Shown: one piece after another, positions 43,387-55,460 of the stretch
Numbering within the stretch: position 1 is the stretch's first letter
Layout of the letters: each line of letters opens with the position of its first letter
Assembly (NCBI GenBank): GCA_035771175.1
Contig: CM069603.1
Coordinates: forward strand, 23,722,286-23,786,285
Length of the DNA: 64,000 nt
Reading direction: 5' to 3'
Source of the DNA: Paratinospora sagittata
Taxonomy: Eukaryota; Streptophyta; Magnoliopsida; Ranunculales; Menispermaceae
The notes under the pieces: generated by a model
What the model saw: the letters and a program-made list of their open reading frames with translations, nothing else
Databases searched by the model: none
Told to the model about the DNA's origin: nothing
Program-made: the position numbers and the translations under genes

Positions 43387-45266
43387 TGATAGACACCCAA
43401 GAGGGGGGTTAATTGGTTGTTGGCGGATTTTCCAAGACCTTTCTCAAACACTTAATAAAAAAATCAAATAAATAGCAAAAATATAAATGAAACAGTAAAG
43501 AAAGAAGCCACACTAGATTTATAGTGGTTTGGCTTCCCAATAAGCCTACCTCCACTACCTGATCTCCTCCATCAGGATTTCCTAAACTCTTTACTCATTG
43601 GATCCTACTTCAAGGAGGAGGATCGAACCGGTTACAATCATTGATTCCCTGTTATGGAATCTTCCCAACTAGCTAACTAGCTAGCTTTCAAAATACAACC
43701 AATAATCAAAAGAGATTTGTTCAACAAAGGAACAAATTTAAAACAGCAACTTACAGACTTGGTAATAACCTCTTCAAGATTTCACAGTCATAGGATATCA
43801 AAGTATGCACAGAACGAAAAAAAAAAAAATGGTTTTACCTCAAAATGATCTAAAAATCATATGTGATAAAACTCGTGATCGTGAATAACTTTTGTAAACA
43901 GTGAATGATCAAAGCATCAATGTAACTTCATGAAAATCACAGTTCTCCAATGGTGGCTGCCTCTTTTTTAGCTCAGTTGCAGAAAATGGAGTTTTGGAAA
44001 AATATTAATAAAAGTTCTTATTTTAAAGTATGGTTTAATTAATGTTTAAATAAAAAAAATCATTAAAAACCCTAAACCTATCATGAACGACCAAGATTAG
44101 ATGATTAAAAAATCTATTAAGTGAAATTGATGGCCCATGATAAATGCTCAATATTAAAACTAGCAAAACTGCAAAAATGGAAACAACCCATGTGGAGAGC
44201 GTTCCAGGGCTGAAACTCGTTCCACGAAATTTCTTCCTTTTGCTGGAACTCATTCCATTATGTTGAAACTAGTTCCACGAGACCCGAGAGAAAAGTTACA
44301 GGTTTTGACTTAACCTGCTGGAACTAGTTCCACGAAACCCAAGAGAAGAAATATAAGTTTTGGCTCAACCTGTTGGAACACATTCGGTAAGACCCGAAAG
44401 TTATGATCATTTTTGCCTTTGCCTGGAACTAGTTCCACACTGCTGGAACTCGTTCCTTCATGGCTAAAACAAAAATATGGAGTTTTCTCTGCTGGAGTGT
44501 GATCCATGAAGAAGGAAGGCATTCCTCGGGTTCTTGGGAAACATGCACATGTCAAGAATGTAATCCTTGATCATGTCTAAGTTCCATGGTTGATAAATCA
44601 AATAATTTAAACTCGAAACAAGAGTCAAAACATGAAATGAATCCGGAAAGACAAATTTTCATGAAAGTAAGTCAAGGAATGAGTTCCTCCAAGAAGGAGT
44701 GAGTTTCTTCGGGAAGGAGTGCATTTCTTGAATGTTACACATATGATAAACTCATTTTCACAAACATGCAAAACGTTCATTTTGAAATGAATACGATGAG
44801 AAAACACTTTTTATTATGATTGCATGAGTAATGAACCGAAAAGATAGTAAAATCAGTAAATCAAAAAGCAAATATGAAACGGTTCGGTGAAAACATGATC
44901 AAGAAACCAAGTGGCTGATCAAACATAGAAGAAACCTACAACCTAAGAGGATCTAAAGAAAATATAATAAATAGTGTTACATCCATGTGTTTTGATCTTC
45001 GGTTGACTTTGGTTGACTTTCATTTGTCTTCAGTTGACTTGTGTTCTTGACTTGGTTTCAAGAGAACTTTCTCTTGTTTGTCTTTATTGTTCTTGATCTT
45101 GAACCTTAGTCTTGGCCTTCACTAAATGATTGATAGCTATTTCATTTAACCTTCAAGGCCAAAAAATGATACCAAAACTGAAACATGCTCAACAAATATG
45201 TTAAATCACATAGAGTATCGTTTGAAATCATCAAAATCAAAGAGGGTGAGGGTCATCAAGCCAACA
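43387..45266 (-). mobile_element. 3' LTR of truncated SIRE-like element SIRE-2
   Basis: About 1880 bp, TGTTGGCTTGATGACCC at the right end (45266); the left end near 43384-43387 is degraded (TGATAGACACCC where sister LTRs have TGTTGG). A polypurine tract abuts it at 45267. It carries the conserved copia block at 43520-43575 and a palindrome array at 44193-44728. No matching 5' LTR or target duplication is present. Element remains extend to about 47840. Confidence 0.8.
44193..44728. repeat. Palindrome array GGAACTAGTTCC in SIRE-2 U3
   Basis: About twelve sites, many of the form CTGGAACTAGTTCCACG or CTGGAACTCGTTCC, later AGGAATGAGTTCCT, AGGAGTGAGTTTCT and AGGAGTGCATTTCT. The first group has flanks (CTGG...CCACG) different from the SIRE-1 array but the same GGAAC-N2-GTTCC plan. 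The second group is of the SIRE-1 type. I see no clean TATA box beside it. Confidence 0.7.
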
Positions 45267-45280
45267 ATCTCTCCCTTTTT
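45267..45280 (-). other. Polypurine tract of SIRE-2
   Basis: AAAAAGGGAGAGAT on the minus strand abuts TGTTGGCTTGATG. 45281-45692 continues as AT-rich 3' noncoding interior with two CCCCCTT-rich stretches and no gene. Confidence 0.75.
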
Positions 45281-45692
45281 GATGATTTCAAACATTTTAC
45301 TTTTGCCCTGATTGAAACAATGAAAAGCTTGATGAATTGATAATTGCAATACGCACAGTAACATATAAGCAATCAATCATGCAATGGTAAACATTTTAAC
45401 GTGAAGCATTATAGCATGATGTTAAAGTTATACAACAAAATAAAGTTAAAAATTGTAATCAGTATCAGAGTACAGTCATCCAAAAAAGAATGTTTATCAA
45501 AACAAAATTTCTCCCCCCTGAATCCTGTCTACTCCCCCTTAGTCAATTCCTCTAAGAATGACAACTAAAAATAATCCCCAAAAATTCTCCCCCTTTTGAA
45601 ATATCAAAAAGGATCGATCACTCCCTACGAGTCTGAGAGGGACCCGAATGACTCTCCAAAATATTAAATATTTCATCTTGAGAGATGGTCAG

Positions 45693-47048
45693 TGTTAAGT
45701 TGCATATTTAGATAGGTTTTAGAGCATGTTTTAGGACATTTTATGCATTAGTTTGATGTGTTTGTGTTAGTTTTAATGCATTCGATAGTTTATAAATAAA
45801 TTGGTTTTCATGCATTATTTTGGTTTATTAGTTTATGATTTGATTTAATTCATATTTGAGTATGTTATTAACTTGATTCGCTTTGTTTTGTAGGTGTTTG
45901 GATGTGTTAGGCATAGATTTGAATGATGAAAACATGCACAAGAAAGTGCAAAGGAGAAGCATGAAGAACCCAAGTCGAAAAGAGGTGAAATATTGGCCAA
46001 TTCTACAAAAATCAGGCCAGAAATGACGTTCTGAGCACCGCAACGCCGTGGTGGTGGAACTAAACAAGAAAAAAAAAGCATTCTGAGCCCCACGACGTTA
46101 ACTGGGTCATAAGTTGCGTTTTTAGCAACTTATGCGAGGACTTTTGAATGATGATTGGACGACTTTGGGGGCTAAATATATATCAAAATTTAGGGTTTTT
46201 CGGGGCGAATAGATTGGAGAAGAGAAAAAGATGGCTAGGAGACGAGGAACACGAAGATTCAATGTTGGAACCAAGGAAGAAGATTCAAGTTCCAGGAGTT
46301 TTAGTTGGTTATTCATGTCTATTATTGAGTTTTTCTCCATGTTTTGTGTTCTTTTCATCCAAAGTATGAACTAATTTATTGTTCTAGAGAGGAGATGGAT
46401 CCTAAACTAGAGATTATGGTTTAATTTTAGATTTTGTTTATTATCAATGCAATTTTCATAGTTTATTCATAATTTTCAATGCTTCAAGCCTTTAATCTTT
46501 TGGCCACTGATTAATTGAACCTAGACTTGGGAAGCGACACTCGAGAGAAGGGTTCCTAGGTTGGAATAAGGGATTTATGACCTGAGATTATTGTAGAATT
46601 GAGAGACTTACGATACCTCTTTAAGTTGTAGGAAAATCACGAAGTGTAACGGGTTGTTAAGAAAACAGGTTTTATCGAGAGATTGAACCGTATTCTTCAC
46701 AATACGCTCTAATTCGACACTTGAGAGAGGGAATTAGAGACGCAAAGGTTTTTACTTATAGACTAGGAATTTGATTTGATAATAAGCATGTTTAAATTAC
46801 ATAATTGAAGGTTAGGTGAAGTTGATTCTCTAGATTTTCGTATATTGGTATTTCCCATAATTCATTCCTTTTAATTAGTTTTATTTGTTGTTTAATTATT
46901 TGCTATTCTATAATTTGGTTAGCTAGATAAAGTTAGAAATTAATGAAAACGGTATTTGGTGAGGTGTGCAATCCTAGAGGATCACAACCCAATCTTCATC
47001 GGTTATTACTCCAATCTGATATTGCATACTTGTAGTTTTTAGGGAACA
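45693..47048 (+). mobile_element. Athila-like solo LTR, TSD GTCAG
   Basis: 1356 bp, TGTTAAGTTGCATATTTAG...TTAGGGAACA, flanked by GTCAG (45688-45692 and 47049-47053). It is the same family as 3372-4810. GC words GAGCACCGCAACGCC (about 46033) lie upstream of a TATA-like AAATATATATC (about 46172-46182). It is inserted in SIRE-2. Confidence 0.93.
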
Positions 47049-47053
47049 GTCAG

Positions 47054-47840
47054 GTTGTGCGATGGAGCAGATGGTTCGGCTTGTGGCACTATGTCACACC
47101 AATTACTGTATCCTTAACCGCAGTGAGATCAAACTTGTTAGTAGCAAGCATGGTGGTTTGAGAATCATGAATCTCACAAAGCTGCTGGTGGATACTCACA
47201 AAATCAAAGGAGCTGGCAACATCAGATGGAGCTGGCTAACAACAACCAACTTCATCTCTGGGAGGGTCATCAGCAGAGTCTTCTGAGGAGCTACTCGAAT
47301 CAGTCTCATCACAATCGGAGGATTCTTCAAGAACCACATCCTCCATCTAATCCGATGACGGGTCACTCAGATCAGGAGACTCAAAATACCCTTAACTTTC
47401 CCCCTCTAGTACTTGTTTGGGAGTATGCCATCTCAACAAGCAACGAACATAGTGGAAGCCCAAACTACGCAGGGTACCCTCATTGAAAACCTCTCGCGGT
47501 TGAACATGACGCACTGGCTAAATAATGGAGAGAATGATGCCACATCCTTGAAGAACAGAGTGAGGTGCATCGCATATTGTAAAGAACATGAGTGAGCCAT
47601 GGCAGTCGCTACGTGATGTACTAGGATGTGAGAGAGATTCACCCTTGTACCGGAAGTAATTGCCCAAATAAGAAAGAGATTGATCTTTGTAACATTGCTT
47701 CGACTGCTTTTCCTCGGAAGGATAACACGAGAGATTATATTGCGAAGCAAGTGGGGCATGAAGGAGAAGACGGTGTTTTGAGTACTTTTTCAGATATGTG
47801 GTAAACACCTTTCTCTTGGAGAAATTATTTAAGGTTTTAA
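47054..47840 (-). pseudogene. SIRE-2 env-like ORF remnant
   Basis: Minus-strand segments 47433-47759 and 47518-47808 in two frames. LRNIISRVILPRKSSRSNV aligns with LRNIISRVIIPHLSSRLKV in the SIRE-1 env-like ORF (15326-15868), and the following FLIWAI-TSGTRVNLSHIL fits as well. The upstream end stops at about 47840, where Athila-like gag sequence on the plus strand starts without a recognisable boundary signal. The element is therefore truncated there. Confidence 0.65.
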
Positions 47841-49594
47841 AAGCATCAAAATTCGAAATTGTTCACATGTCTATCAATGCAAACAATTTTGAACTGAAAT
47901 TGGCATTGATATTTATGGTACAACGACACCAATATGGCGGGTCTCCAATTAAAGATCTTCCGATCCATATTACTACATTTTTGGAGATGTGTGACACTGT
48001 GAAGATGAACGGGGATAATGAAGGCATTATTCAGCTGAGATTGTTCCCATTTTCTCTACGGGACAAGACATGGGCATGATTGCAATTTTTGCAACCTGGA
48101 AGTATAACAACTTGGCAAAACATGGTGCAAAAGTTTCTACAAAAAGTTTTCCCACCGGCCAAAACCGCCCAATTGAGAGCTGAAATCGGACAATTTAAGT
48201 AACAAGAGTCTGAATCATTATATGAGGCATGGGAGACATTCAAGGAGCTATTGGGGAAATGTCCTCAACATGGGTTTCAAGATTGGCTACAAATACAGTT
48301 GTTCTACGATAGAATGATTTTCTCTACAAGGATGTTGGTAGATGCAGCAGCTGGTGGTTCTCTTTTGTCTAAGGTGGCTACTGAGGCACTTAACATGTTG
48401 GAAGATATGGCTACAAACACCTATGAAGTCTCGAGTGAAAGGTCAATAGTTAAGAAAGTAGTTGTTTTCATGAAGTGGACCTTATTACATTATTGTCAGC
48501 ACAAATGTCCAACCTTGCCCACCAACTCGCTACATTATCTACTAAAAGTGGCCAACCTTCGATTGAAAAGGCGGTGGTTATGAATATGGGTACTCGAGGA
48601 GTGACATACAAGAAGAGCAAGTTCAATTCATTAATAATCGGGGATAAAACTATAGGGGTAACCAACCTCTACCAAATCAATATCACCCTGGTATAGGGAA
48701 TCATGAGAACTTCTCCTATGCGAATAATAGAAATTTGTTGCAACCTCTATCGGGTTTCTACAACCAAGCTCAAGAAAAGAAGTCGTCCTTAGAAGATCTA
48801 TTGAGTCCGTTCATGATGGAAAGAAAAGCTTCAATCAAGAATTTGGAAGTTCAAATGGGGGCAACTTGCATCAACAGTGAAGGCCCAACAACGTGGTTCA
48901 CTTCCTAGTAACACTATAGTTAATTCGAAGGAGGAATGTAAAGCCATCACGTTGAGAAATGGAAAAGAGGTAAAGGGGGTTGATTCTAATAGCCAACACA
49001 TTATCTCCACCACCATCTAGTGATGAGAAAGAAGAGCCTAGCAAAGAGGCTAAGTTAAATGAAGATAAGAATGAGTCGTTCGTGGAGGAAAAACCTTATT
49101 AGAGGCCATATATGCCAGGTTCTATAACATTTTCGGATAATCCTCATATTCTGAAAACTCCAATTCTTTTTCCTCAACGTTTTCAAAAGAAGAAGCTTGA
49201 TGAGAAATTCGCCAAGTTTCTTGAGATTTTTAAGAAAATTCATATTAACATCCTTTTTGCAGATGAATTGGAACAAATGCCAAATTACGTGAAGTTTATG
49301 AAGGATGTTATGACAAAGAAGAGGAACTTGGAAGATTACGAGATGGTGAAGCTAACGGAGGAGTGTAGTGCCATACTACAAAAGAAGTTACCTCAAAAGT
49401 TGAAAGATCTAGAGAGTTTTACTATTCCTTGCACCATTGGTACTTTAAACTTTAATAAAGCTTTATGTGATTTAGGTGCAAGTATTAACTTAATGTCACT
49501 CTCTATTTTCAGGAAATTGGGGCTTGGTGAGGTGAAGCCTACTACTATATCCTTACAATTGGCAGATCGATCTCTTACTTATCCTTGGGGCATT
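47841..49594 (+). pseudogene. Athila-like gag and protease start (Athila-3)
   Basis: Gag stretches are NANNFELKLALIFMVQRHQY, then IQLRLFPFSLRDK, VFPPAKTAQLRAEIGQF-like sequence with a stop, and SLYEAWETFKELL at about 48210-48260. Further on is PQRFQKKKLDEKFAKFLEIF (about 49170-49230), then protease with FNKALCDLGASINLMSLSIF and LQLADRSLTYPWGI ending at 49594. There it is cut by an LTR insertion. It is diverged from Athila-1 but colinear. Several stops are present. Neither its own LTRs nor pol are in the window. Confidence 0.82.
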
Positions 49595-50808
49595 TGTAAT
49601 ACCCTATACTTTTTCTACTGTAAAACTAATTTAATTGCCTGAAAACCCTACAGATAAAATTTCAACAAGTGAAAGTAGCCTTAAAGGACTCTCCCGGAGA
49701 GAGTATAAACCCTTATAGTGAGATCGTCCCAAGAAAGGGATCGTCCCCATTGGGGGCCACCCCTATAAATAAGAGGTGGCCCTCCTCATTTCTCCTCGTT
49801 GGCCCCCCCTGCTCTTTTCTCTTTCCCTCGGCCCTTTGCATTCTCCTGCGCCCTACACACTTCAAGAAGTTAGAAGAAAATGCTACGCCACCACAAGTGT
49901 GTTAAGGTGGGTAATGGAGGCTAGGTTTGAATTCCTTACTTGTTTAATAATGAATTACATAACATCATGCATCATATCTATTACCATGTTTTAGTTCATG
50001 CATGAGGCTATCTATCATAAATGTTAAATTAAAAACCATGGGTGTTATGCCGTTACGCTGGACCATCGATTATCACAAATATATATATTATTTGGTGCCA
50101 TGTTGTTACACTGGAACCATAGGTGACACTGTCACTGGTTAGCACTGGAACTCATGAGACCTCTCAGTTGCTGGATATTGTATCGGTGATTCGAGTCACA
50201 GGTTGTGAGTGCATGGTGTCTGGCCTGTGATGCCGTGTGACCACATTTCATTCATATCATTGCTTGATTGTATTGTTGTGGCATAACTTTCTAATGACTG
50301 TTATTCTGTACTTATTATTATGCATTTAAGACTTGTTTACCCTGCTTGATCTCACTGAGTTCTTGAGCTCACCCCGTTGCTAATCTTTCCAGGGAATTAA
50401 GATGGGTCAGGTTGGAATTATTTCGAGGGCTATGGCCAAACCCGGTCCATGTAGGGACTTTTCTGTATATACTCTTCCCAGGTCTTGTTAGATCCGTCTA
50501 GCTATGGTGGTGGCGGTTCCAGGCTTCTAGACGCCTCTCTTTTGACTACTCCTCTTTTGTTATTTTGGTACTTTTGTAGGGGCTTCGCCCTTGTTATCTT
50601 TCTTCTGTCTTTTTGTTATAAAGGAATGCAATAATTAACAAACTCTATGTTTTCAATATAATAGTATTTTCCTTAATAGTTTTCGTTGTATTATTATTAT
50701 TAATGTCGGCCGCTATGCTTCTGTTTGGGCAACTCTGATCGAGTGGTTTGAGCACTCGACACATTAACTGTCGCATCTCATGTTGAATCCAGGAGGTGAG
50801 GTGTGACA
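49595..50808 (+). mobile_element. 5' LTR of a chromovirus-type element, truncated element
   Basis: 1214 bp, TGTAATACCCTATAC...GAGGTGTGACA, in the Athila-3 protease; homologous to 12819-13929 and 60488-61622 (minus). A TATA box TATAAATA is at 49764-49771. A primer site follows at 50815, so it was a 5' LTR, but the internal region is lost almost at once. Left flank GCATT has no partner at the right edge. Confidence 0.82.
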
Positions 50809-50814
50809 GTTTTA

Positions 50815-50827
50815 TGGTCACAGAGCA
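50815..50827 (+). other. Degraded tRNA-iMet primer site
   Basis: TGGTCACAGAGCA, differing from TGGTATCAGAGCA at two positions, six bases after the LTR end. Confidence 0.65.
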
Positions 50828-50828
50828 T

Positions 50829-51100
50829 GGTTTTGGAGACTGCTCACCCTTATTTTAAAATAATACAAATATTAGTTAAAAAAAAAATTTCTAACCGAAT
50901 CAGTTGCCGGCCAGGTGGGGCCGGCCCCTTGTTTGTTTTGAGCAACCCCCCCAAATATTTTTCTATAAATAGAAGGGTGAAGGGGAGTTCCTTCACTCAC
51001 CCTCCTCACCACCTTTGTTTTCCTTCTTTCCTTGATCTACACCTCTTTTCTACTCCATACTTTATATTTCTCTCCAAATTTCAACTTAAAAAAAAAGCTT
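50829..51100 (+). promoter_or_regulatory. Promoter-like region: GGGGCCGGCCCC palindrome and TATA box
   Basis: A 12-bp perfect palindrome GGGGCCGGCCCC (50917-50928), preceded by GCCGGCC and overlapping GTGGGGCC (a TCP-type word), lies 35 bp upstream of TATAAATAG (50964-50972). A CT-rich leader of about 130 bp follows (CCTTCACTCACCCTCCTCACC...) up to the ATG at about 51102. This looks like an ordinary plant core promoter serving the ORF at 51102-52370. Confidence 0.5.
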
Positions 51101-51101
51101 C

Positions 51102-52370
51102 ATGGAGCACAGCCAAAGAAGCCTAAGAAGAATGTTGAAGGTGAAAGTTCTCAGCCTCCTTGACTTAGATATTTATCTTTAATTCCAGTCCAGACTGGAA
51201 GACTTGTAATTTTACCAGAAGAATACTACCTCATGCTTCACGACAAACATGTAGCTTTAGGTTGGTCACCGATCATAAATCTAGAAAGGTGCTTTTTTAA
51301 TCGTTTGTTGCCTCATTTTACAAAAAATTGACAGTAAAAAACCAGGATATTTTCACCATTACTACAACGGTGAATGGGATTGATATAACCCTCACATCTG
51401 AAATATTGTCAGATATTTTAGGAATCCCTGAGAGAGGACCACTCTGCAATATTTACACATCCAGAGGCAGGGTAAGTGCGATCCCAAGCTCTCAAAATAT
51501 GTTTAGGTGTTTTGCTTCCCAGCCTGACTTCGTTGTCACCAGGATCTTTACCAAAGACATTAAAAAGTAATATAACCCTCTTATTCAAGTAATCATGTCA
51601 AACATTTTTTCCCAACCTGGTAAAAGGTCTACCACCACTCATCCTCAATGCTTTTTGGCATAATGTTTGGTGAAAGAAATTCATGTGAAGCTTCCTTTTA
51701 TCATCCTACGCCATATGGCACATTGCACTCAGGAACGAACCTGTCTTCGATACGGAGCATTACTAAACAAAGGTCTCCATCATTTCAGAGTTTTTTCTAG
51801 CCCAACTGACATACCATCTCCCTTATACGATGACATCACCGTAACCGTATTGAACTCGAGTGGAACCAAGGGAATTCTCACGACTAGAAAGCGAGGAAAT
51901 GCGCCAACTGAATGGGAAGATTTTCCAAAATAGAGGTCGACACTCCTCTAGAAGACCTCTAAGACTTTAACCTTGACTTCTCTAATACACCAGAAGAAGA
52001 GACAGACCCTCCTACAAACGAATATTTTTCTCCACGCAATACACAAGAAACCAATAATGGCACCCAACAACAGCTTGTGGACTAAATGAGAGAGATGATG
52101 CTGGCAACCGAGGAGCAAATGATGAAAAACATGAGAGACCAATTTGAAGAATATAATCGCAGCCTTAGAGAAAATAATGTGGCTATTGACTCACTGCTCA
52201 AGTGGCGCGAGGAATGCCACTTCGCAGTACCCAGGATGGCTTCTCTATTTTTAGGTGAGGGAGCATTTGGACAGTCGTCCCAACAAGCACAAGATTCATC
52301 AGTGAATCTGAATCTCAACCTTGGGGCCTCTCAGTTTCCTAACTCAACATTTGTTTGTCAAGTCATGGAA
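51102..52370 (+). pseudogene. Plant transposon protein-like gene with own promoter (broken)
   Basis: Coding-like sequence runs to 52370 and resumes after the inserted LTR at 55333-55460. Parts: a basic N-terminus (KKPKKNVEGESSQPP); a globular part (51328-51570) with VNGIDITLTSEILSDILGIP; 51667-51933 with IHVKLPFIILRHMA; an acidic linker (EEETDPPTNEYFSP); and a helical, coiled-coil-like C-terminus (52086-52200, MREMMLATEEQMMKNMRDQF). The ILSDILGIP and IILRHM stretches resemble the putative plant transposon protein domain, as in the SIRE env-like ORF. At least five stops or frame changes are present. The function is unknown. An A17 run follows at 55559-55575. Confidence 0.6.
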
Positions 52371-55327
52371 TGTGACGCCCCGAAAATTATTTCATCTAGC
52401 CCATAACCCAATTGCACTTTGCCCAAACTCTATGTGTTGCCTTGATATGGTTGGTGTTTGTTTGATGGTTGTTTAATGTTTGTATAGTCGATGCTTGATA
52501 ATGTATATAAATATGTGTATTATAAATTGTATATGGGTCATGTTAAATTAAAGTATAATGCATATGTTATTATTTATGCATGGGTCCATTAAACCATGAA
52601 TTGATATGGGTTAGGATTGATTGAATAAAAGGATAAATGAGAATGAAAAGTTGGTGTATTAAATGGATTGGACATTTAAAATACATGAAAGGATGAGATT
52701 GGTTAAAGTACATGTGGTTGGTATGGGTAGTATGAGACCAACACATGTGAAGGTTGGTGCATGAAAGTGGACAAGTGTCCCATGCCCACTTCTCTTATTC
52801 AAGGAAGTGCTAGAATGAGTGGAGGGAATCAAGGAGATAATCAAGGAGGGAATCAAGGAAGTGCTAGAAAGAGGTGAGTGGAGAGAAAGGAAAAAAAAAT
52901 AAAAGAAAAGAAGAGAAAGGAAAGAAGAAGAGAAAGAAAGAGGGAGTTGCAGGAGGAAGATCTCTGCGACATTTTCATCAAAGAGCTGGATCTTTGGGAT
53001 ATATGGTCAGATTGAGCTCAAAATTTGTCAGCAAGTTCGTAGCTTATGGTTATTCATTCTGTCGGTGGAGATCTTGATCAGAGGTTTCTTCTAAGAGATC
53101 TAACCTCTCAAACAATGCTGGTCAGAAAGTCTAGATTTCTCGCACCGTTTCCCTCAAACTTCTAGATCTCCTTAATCTACCGTTGGATGGATATAAAATT
53201 TGGGTATGTAGTGTACAACTGATATTTCTGCATTCGGAACGGTTGAGATCTTGATTAGAGATTTCGTCTGAGAGATCTAACCTCTCAAACGAAGCTGGTC
53301 AGAAAGTCTGGATTGCTCGTGCCGTTTCGCTCAAACTTGTAGATCTCCTCAATCTACCGTTGGATGGATATCAAATTTGGGTATCTAGTTTATAACTGAT
53401 ATTTCTGTATTCTGACGGTGGAAATGTTTATGCGTTTAGAACTTTGTGTGATATAGTCATCTGAGTTTGAGTATTTGCAGCAGGAAAGAAGAAATTGTCT
53501 GATTAGAGACTTGTTCATCAAAGATACTTATCTTTTCGGTCCACCGTTGATTGGGCTGATATTTGGACAGAAGGTTTGTTTCTTCACATACTTCAATTTG
53601 TACGGTTGATTTTGTGATTACATATTTCTGTTGGTAGATTGATACATCTGAACAGAATATTAAATGAAAAATTGGTAGGGTTACTTGTATTAGACCTAAA
53701 TTTAGAATATGAACTTAGACGTTTCCAAATAGCTTGCATGTCAACTATGTTGACCTAGTTGCCATTGTTGATGAACCCATGATGCAAAATAAGTGATATA
53801 CATGGCTGAACATGGTGACCTAGTGTAAATCGACAATATGGCCTAAGTATGAAAATTTTCATATTTTGGGGCTTTTGATGCTTTTGGCCTGAAATCATTG
53901 AATTGATGCAACTTATGTTTAATTAAGCATGACTAGGGTTAATTATGCTACTGATTTGGTGGTTGTGACCATATCATGGGTTAGGCCTACTTGTGATCAA
54001 GTGACCCAATTTGGGCATGTTTATGCCTAAGGAATTGAAAATCAGTATTTTTGATTAATAGAATGGTTTATGAATGAGAACTATGCATTAGAGGCCTAAG
54101 TCATGTGATTTGAGTTGAATGATGGGATTAGATGGGATTTAGGCCTATTATTTATATGTGGGCTAATTTAGGGTTGATGTGTAATGTCTATGTCATTGAG
54201 CATAGAAATTGATGTATGGTAGGATATTGATGTATGTTTTAGGATCTTGATTGGGTTGATTCGGTTTGGTGATCGTGTGTGGTTAAATACTCTCGCGAGG
54301 CTTGGTTGTGAGTAGACTTCATTTATGATTATATCTTTTATGTCATCATATCACTTATATATATTGTATGTTGAAAGCATGAATGTGTTCTAATGTTTTG
54401 AATGATGCATTGATTTGAGAAAACCTTATGACTTTGGTTGGGCCCATCTATCTGGCTAATAGGGGGACTTAACATTGTCATTGGAGGGTTTTAGGAAAGA
54501 AAATGATTGGGGTCAACGATACGGTGAACTAGACGTGCACTAGTAACCCCAAATAAAACATGATTGGGATTAACGGTACGGTGAAATAGACGTGCACTAG
54601 TAACCCAATGCATGTGGAATGTGGATCCAAATTGATAAGCTTTTACTTGCATCGAACTTATTATAAATGCTTGATATCTATATGTTATGAGCTTTTAATC
54701 ATGCTACAAATTGACGTGCATACATGATATTTATTGATGAGTATTGATAGCATATTTGAATTCTATTCACTGGGCACCGTTGCCTCACCCTCATTTTCTT
54801 CTTTCAGGTCCTTCTGTCCCGAATAAGGGCAAATGAGTAGTTATATCTTGAGGGCCTTGCCTGCGAGAGAACCCAAGGCCTCGATGTGAGTTGAGAGACA
54901 TTTTGATTGAACTGTGTTTTAAATTATGAAGTATTATATTTTGGATTATGTAATTATAACACTTACCACGTTGTAGTGTGGGTGAGTTGGGACTTGTTAG
55001 ATAGACCATGTGGGCATATGACGATTTTTATTTATACCCACAATTTTGGACTTTATGTGTATGTCAATTTTAATGGACTGTAGGGATTATGATTTTATTT
55101 GTGGTTCATTTTTATGGATTATCTCTTGTCTTTGATGATTAATACGGTGGGTAGTTTTGTTTAGTACCTTTTGATATTATTTCGTTGTTTGAGATAAGGC
55201 TCGTAGGGTCTCAACCACCTCACGAGAGTTGAGGAGTGGTCGGAGATGCCTACGTCGGGCGTCCCGCCCCGGCATTCCGCACGCCATTCCCTGCGGGGTT
55301 GGTGGTCCGGGGTGCGGGGTTGCCACA
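52371..55327 (+). mobile_element. Tekay-like solo LTR, TSD TGGAA
   Basis: 2957 bp, TGTGACGCCCCGAAAATT...GGGGTTGCCACA, flanked by TGGAA (52366-52370 and 55328-55332). It is near-colinear with 39923-42831. It holds a 177-bp tandem duplication (units from 53068 and 53245, a third decayed start at 53421) and the 57-bp repeat pair at about 54506-54608. The 39923 copy has lost part of the first 177-bp unit. Confidence 0.94.
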
Positions 55328-55460
55328 TGGAAACTCTTATATACTCTCCCAGCACGGAATGTATCTCAATTCTCCTCTAAACATTTTGATTTCGTACCTC
55401 CCCAATAGTTTTTTCCTCGATAAATCAGAAGTTTTAAATTTCGTATTTAGTTGTTGAAGT

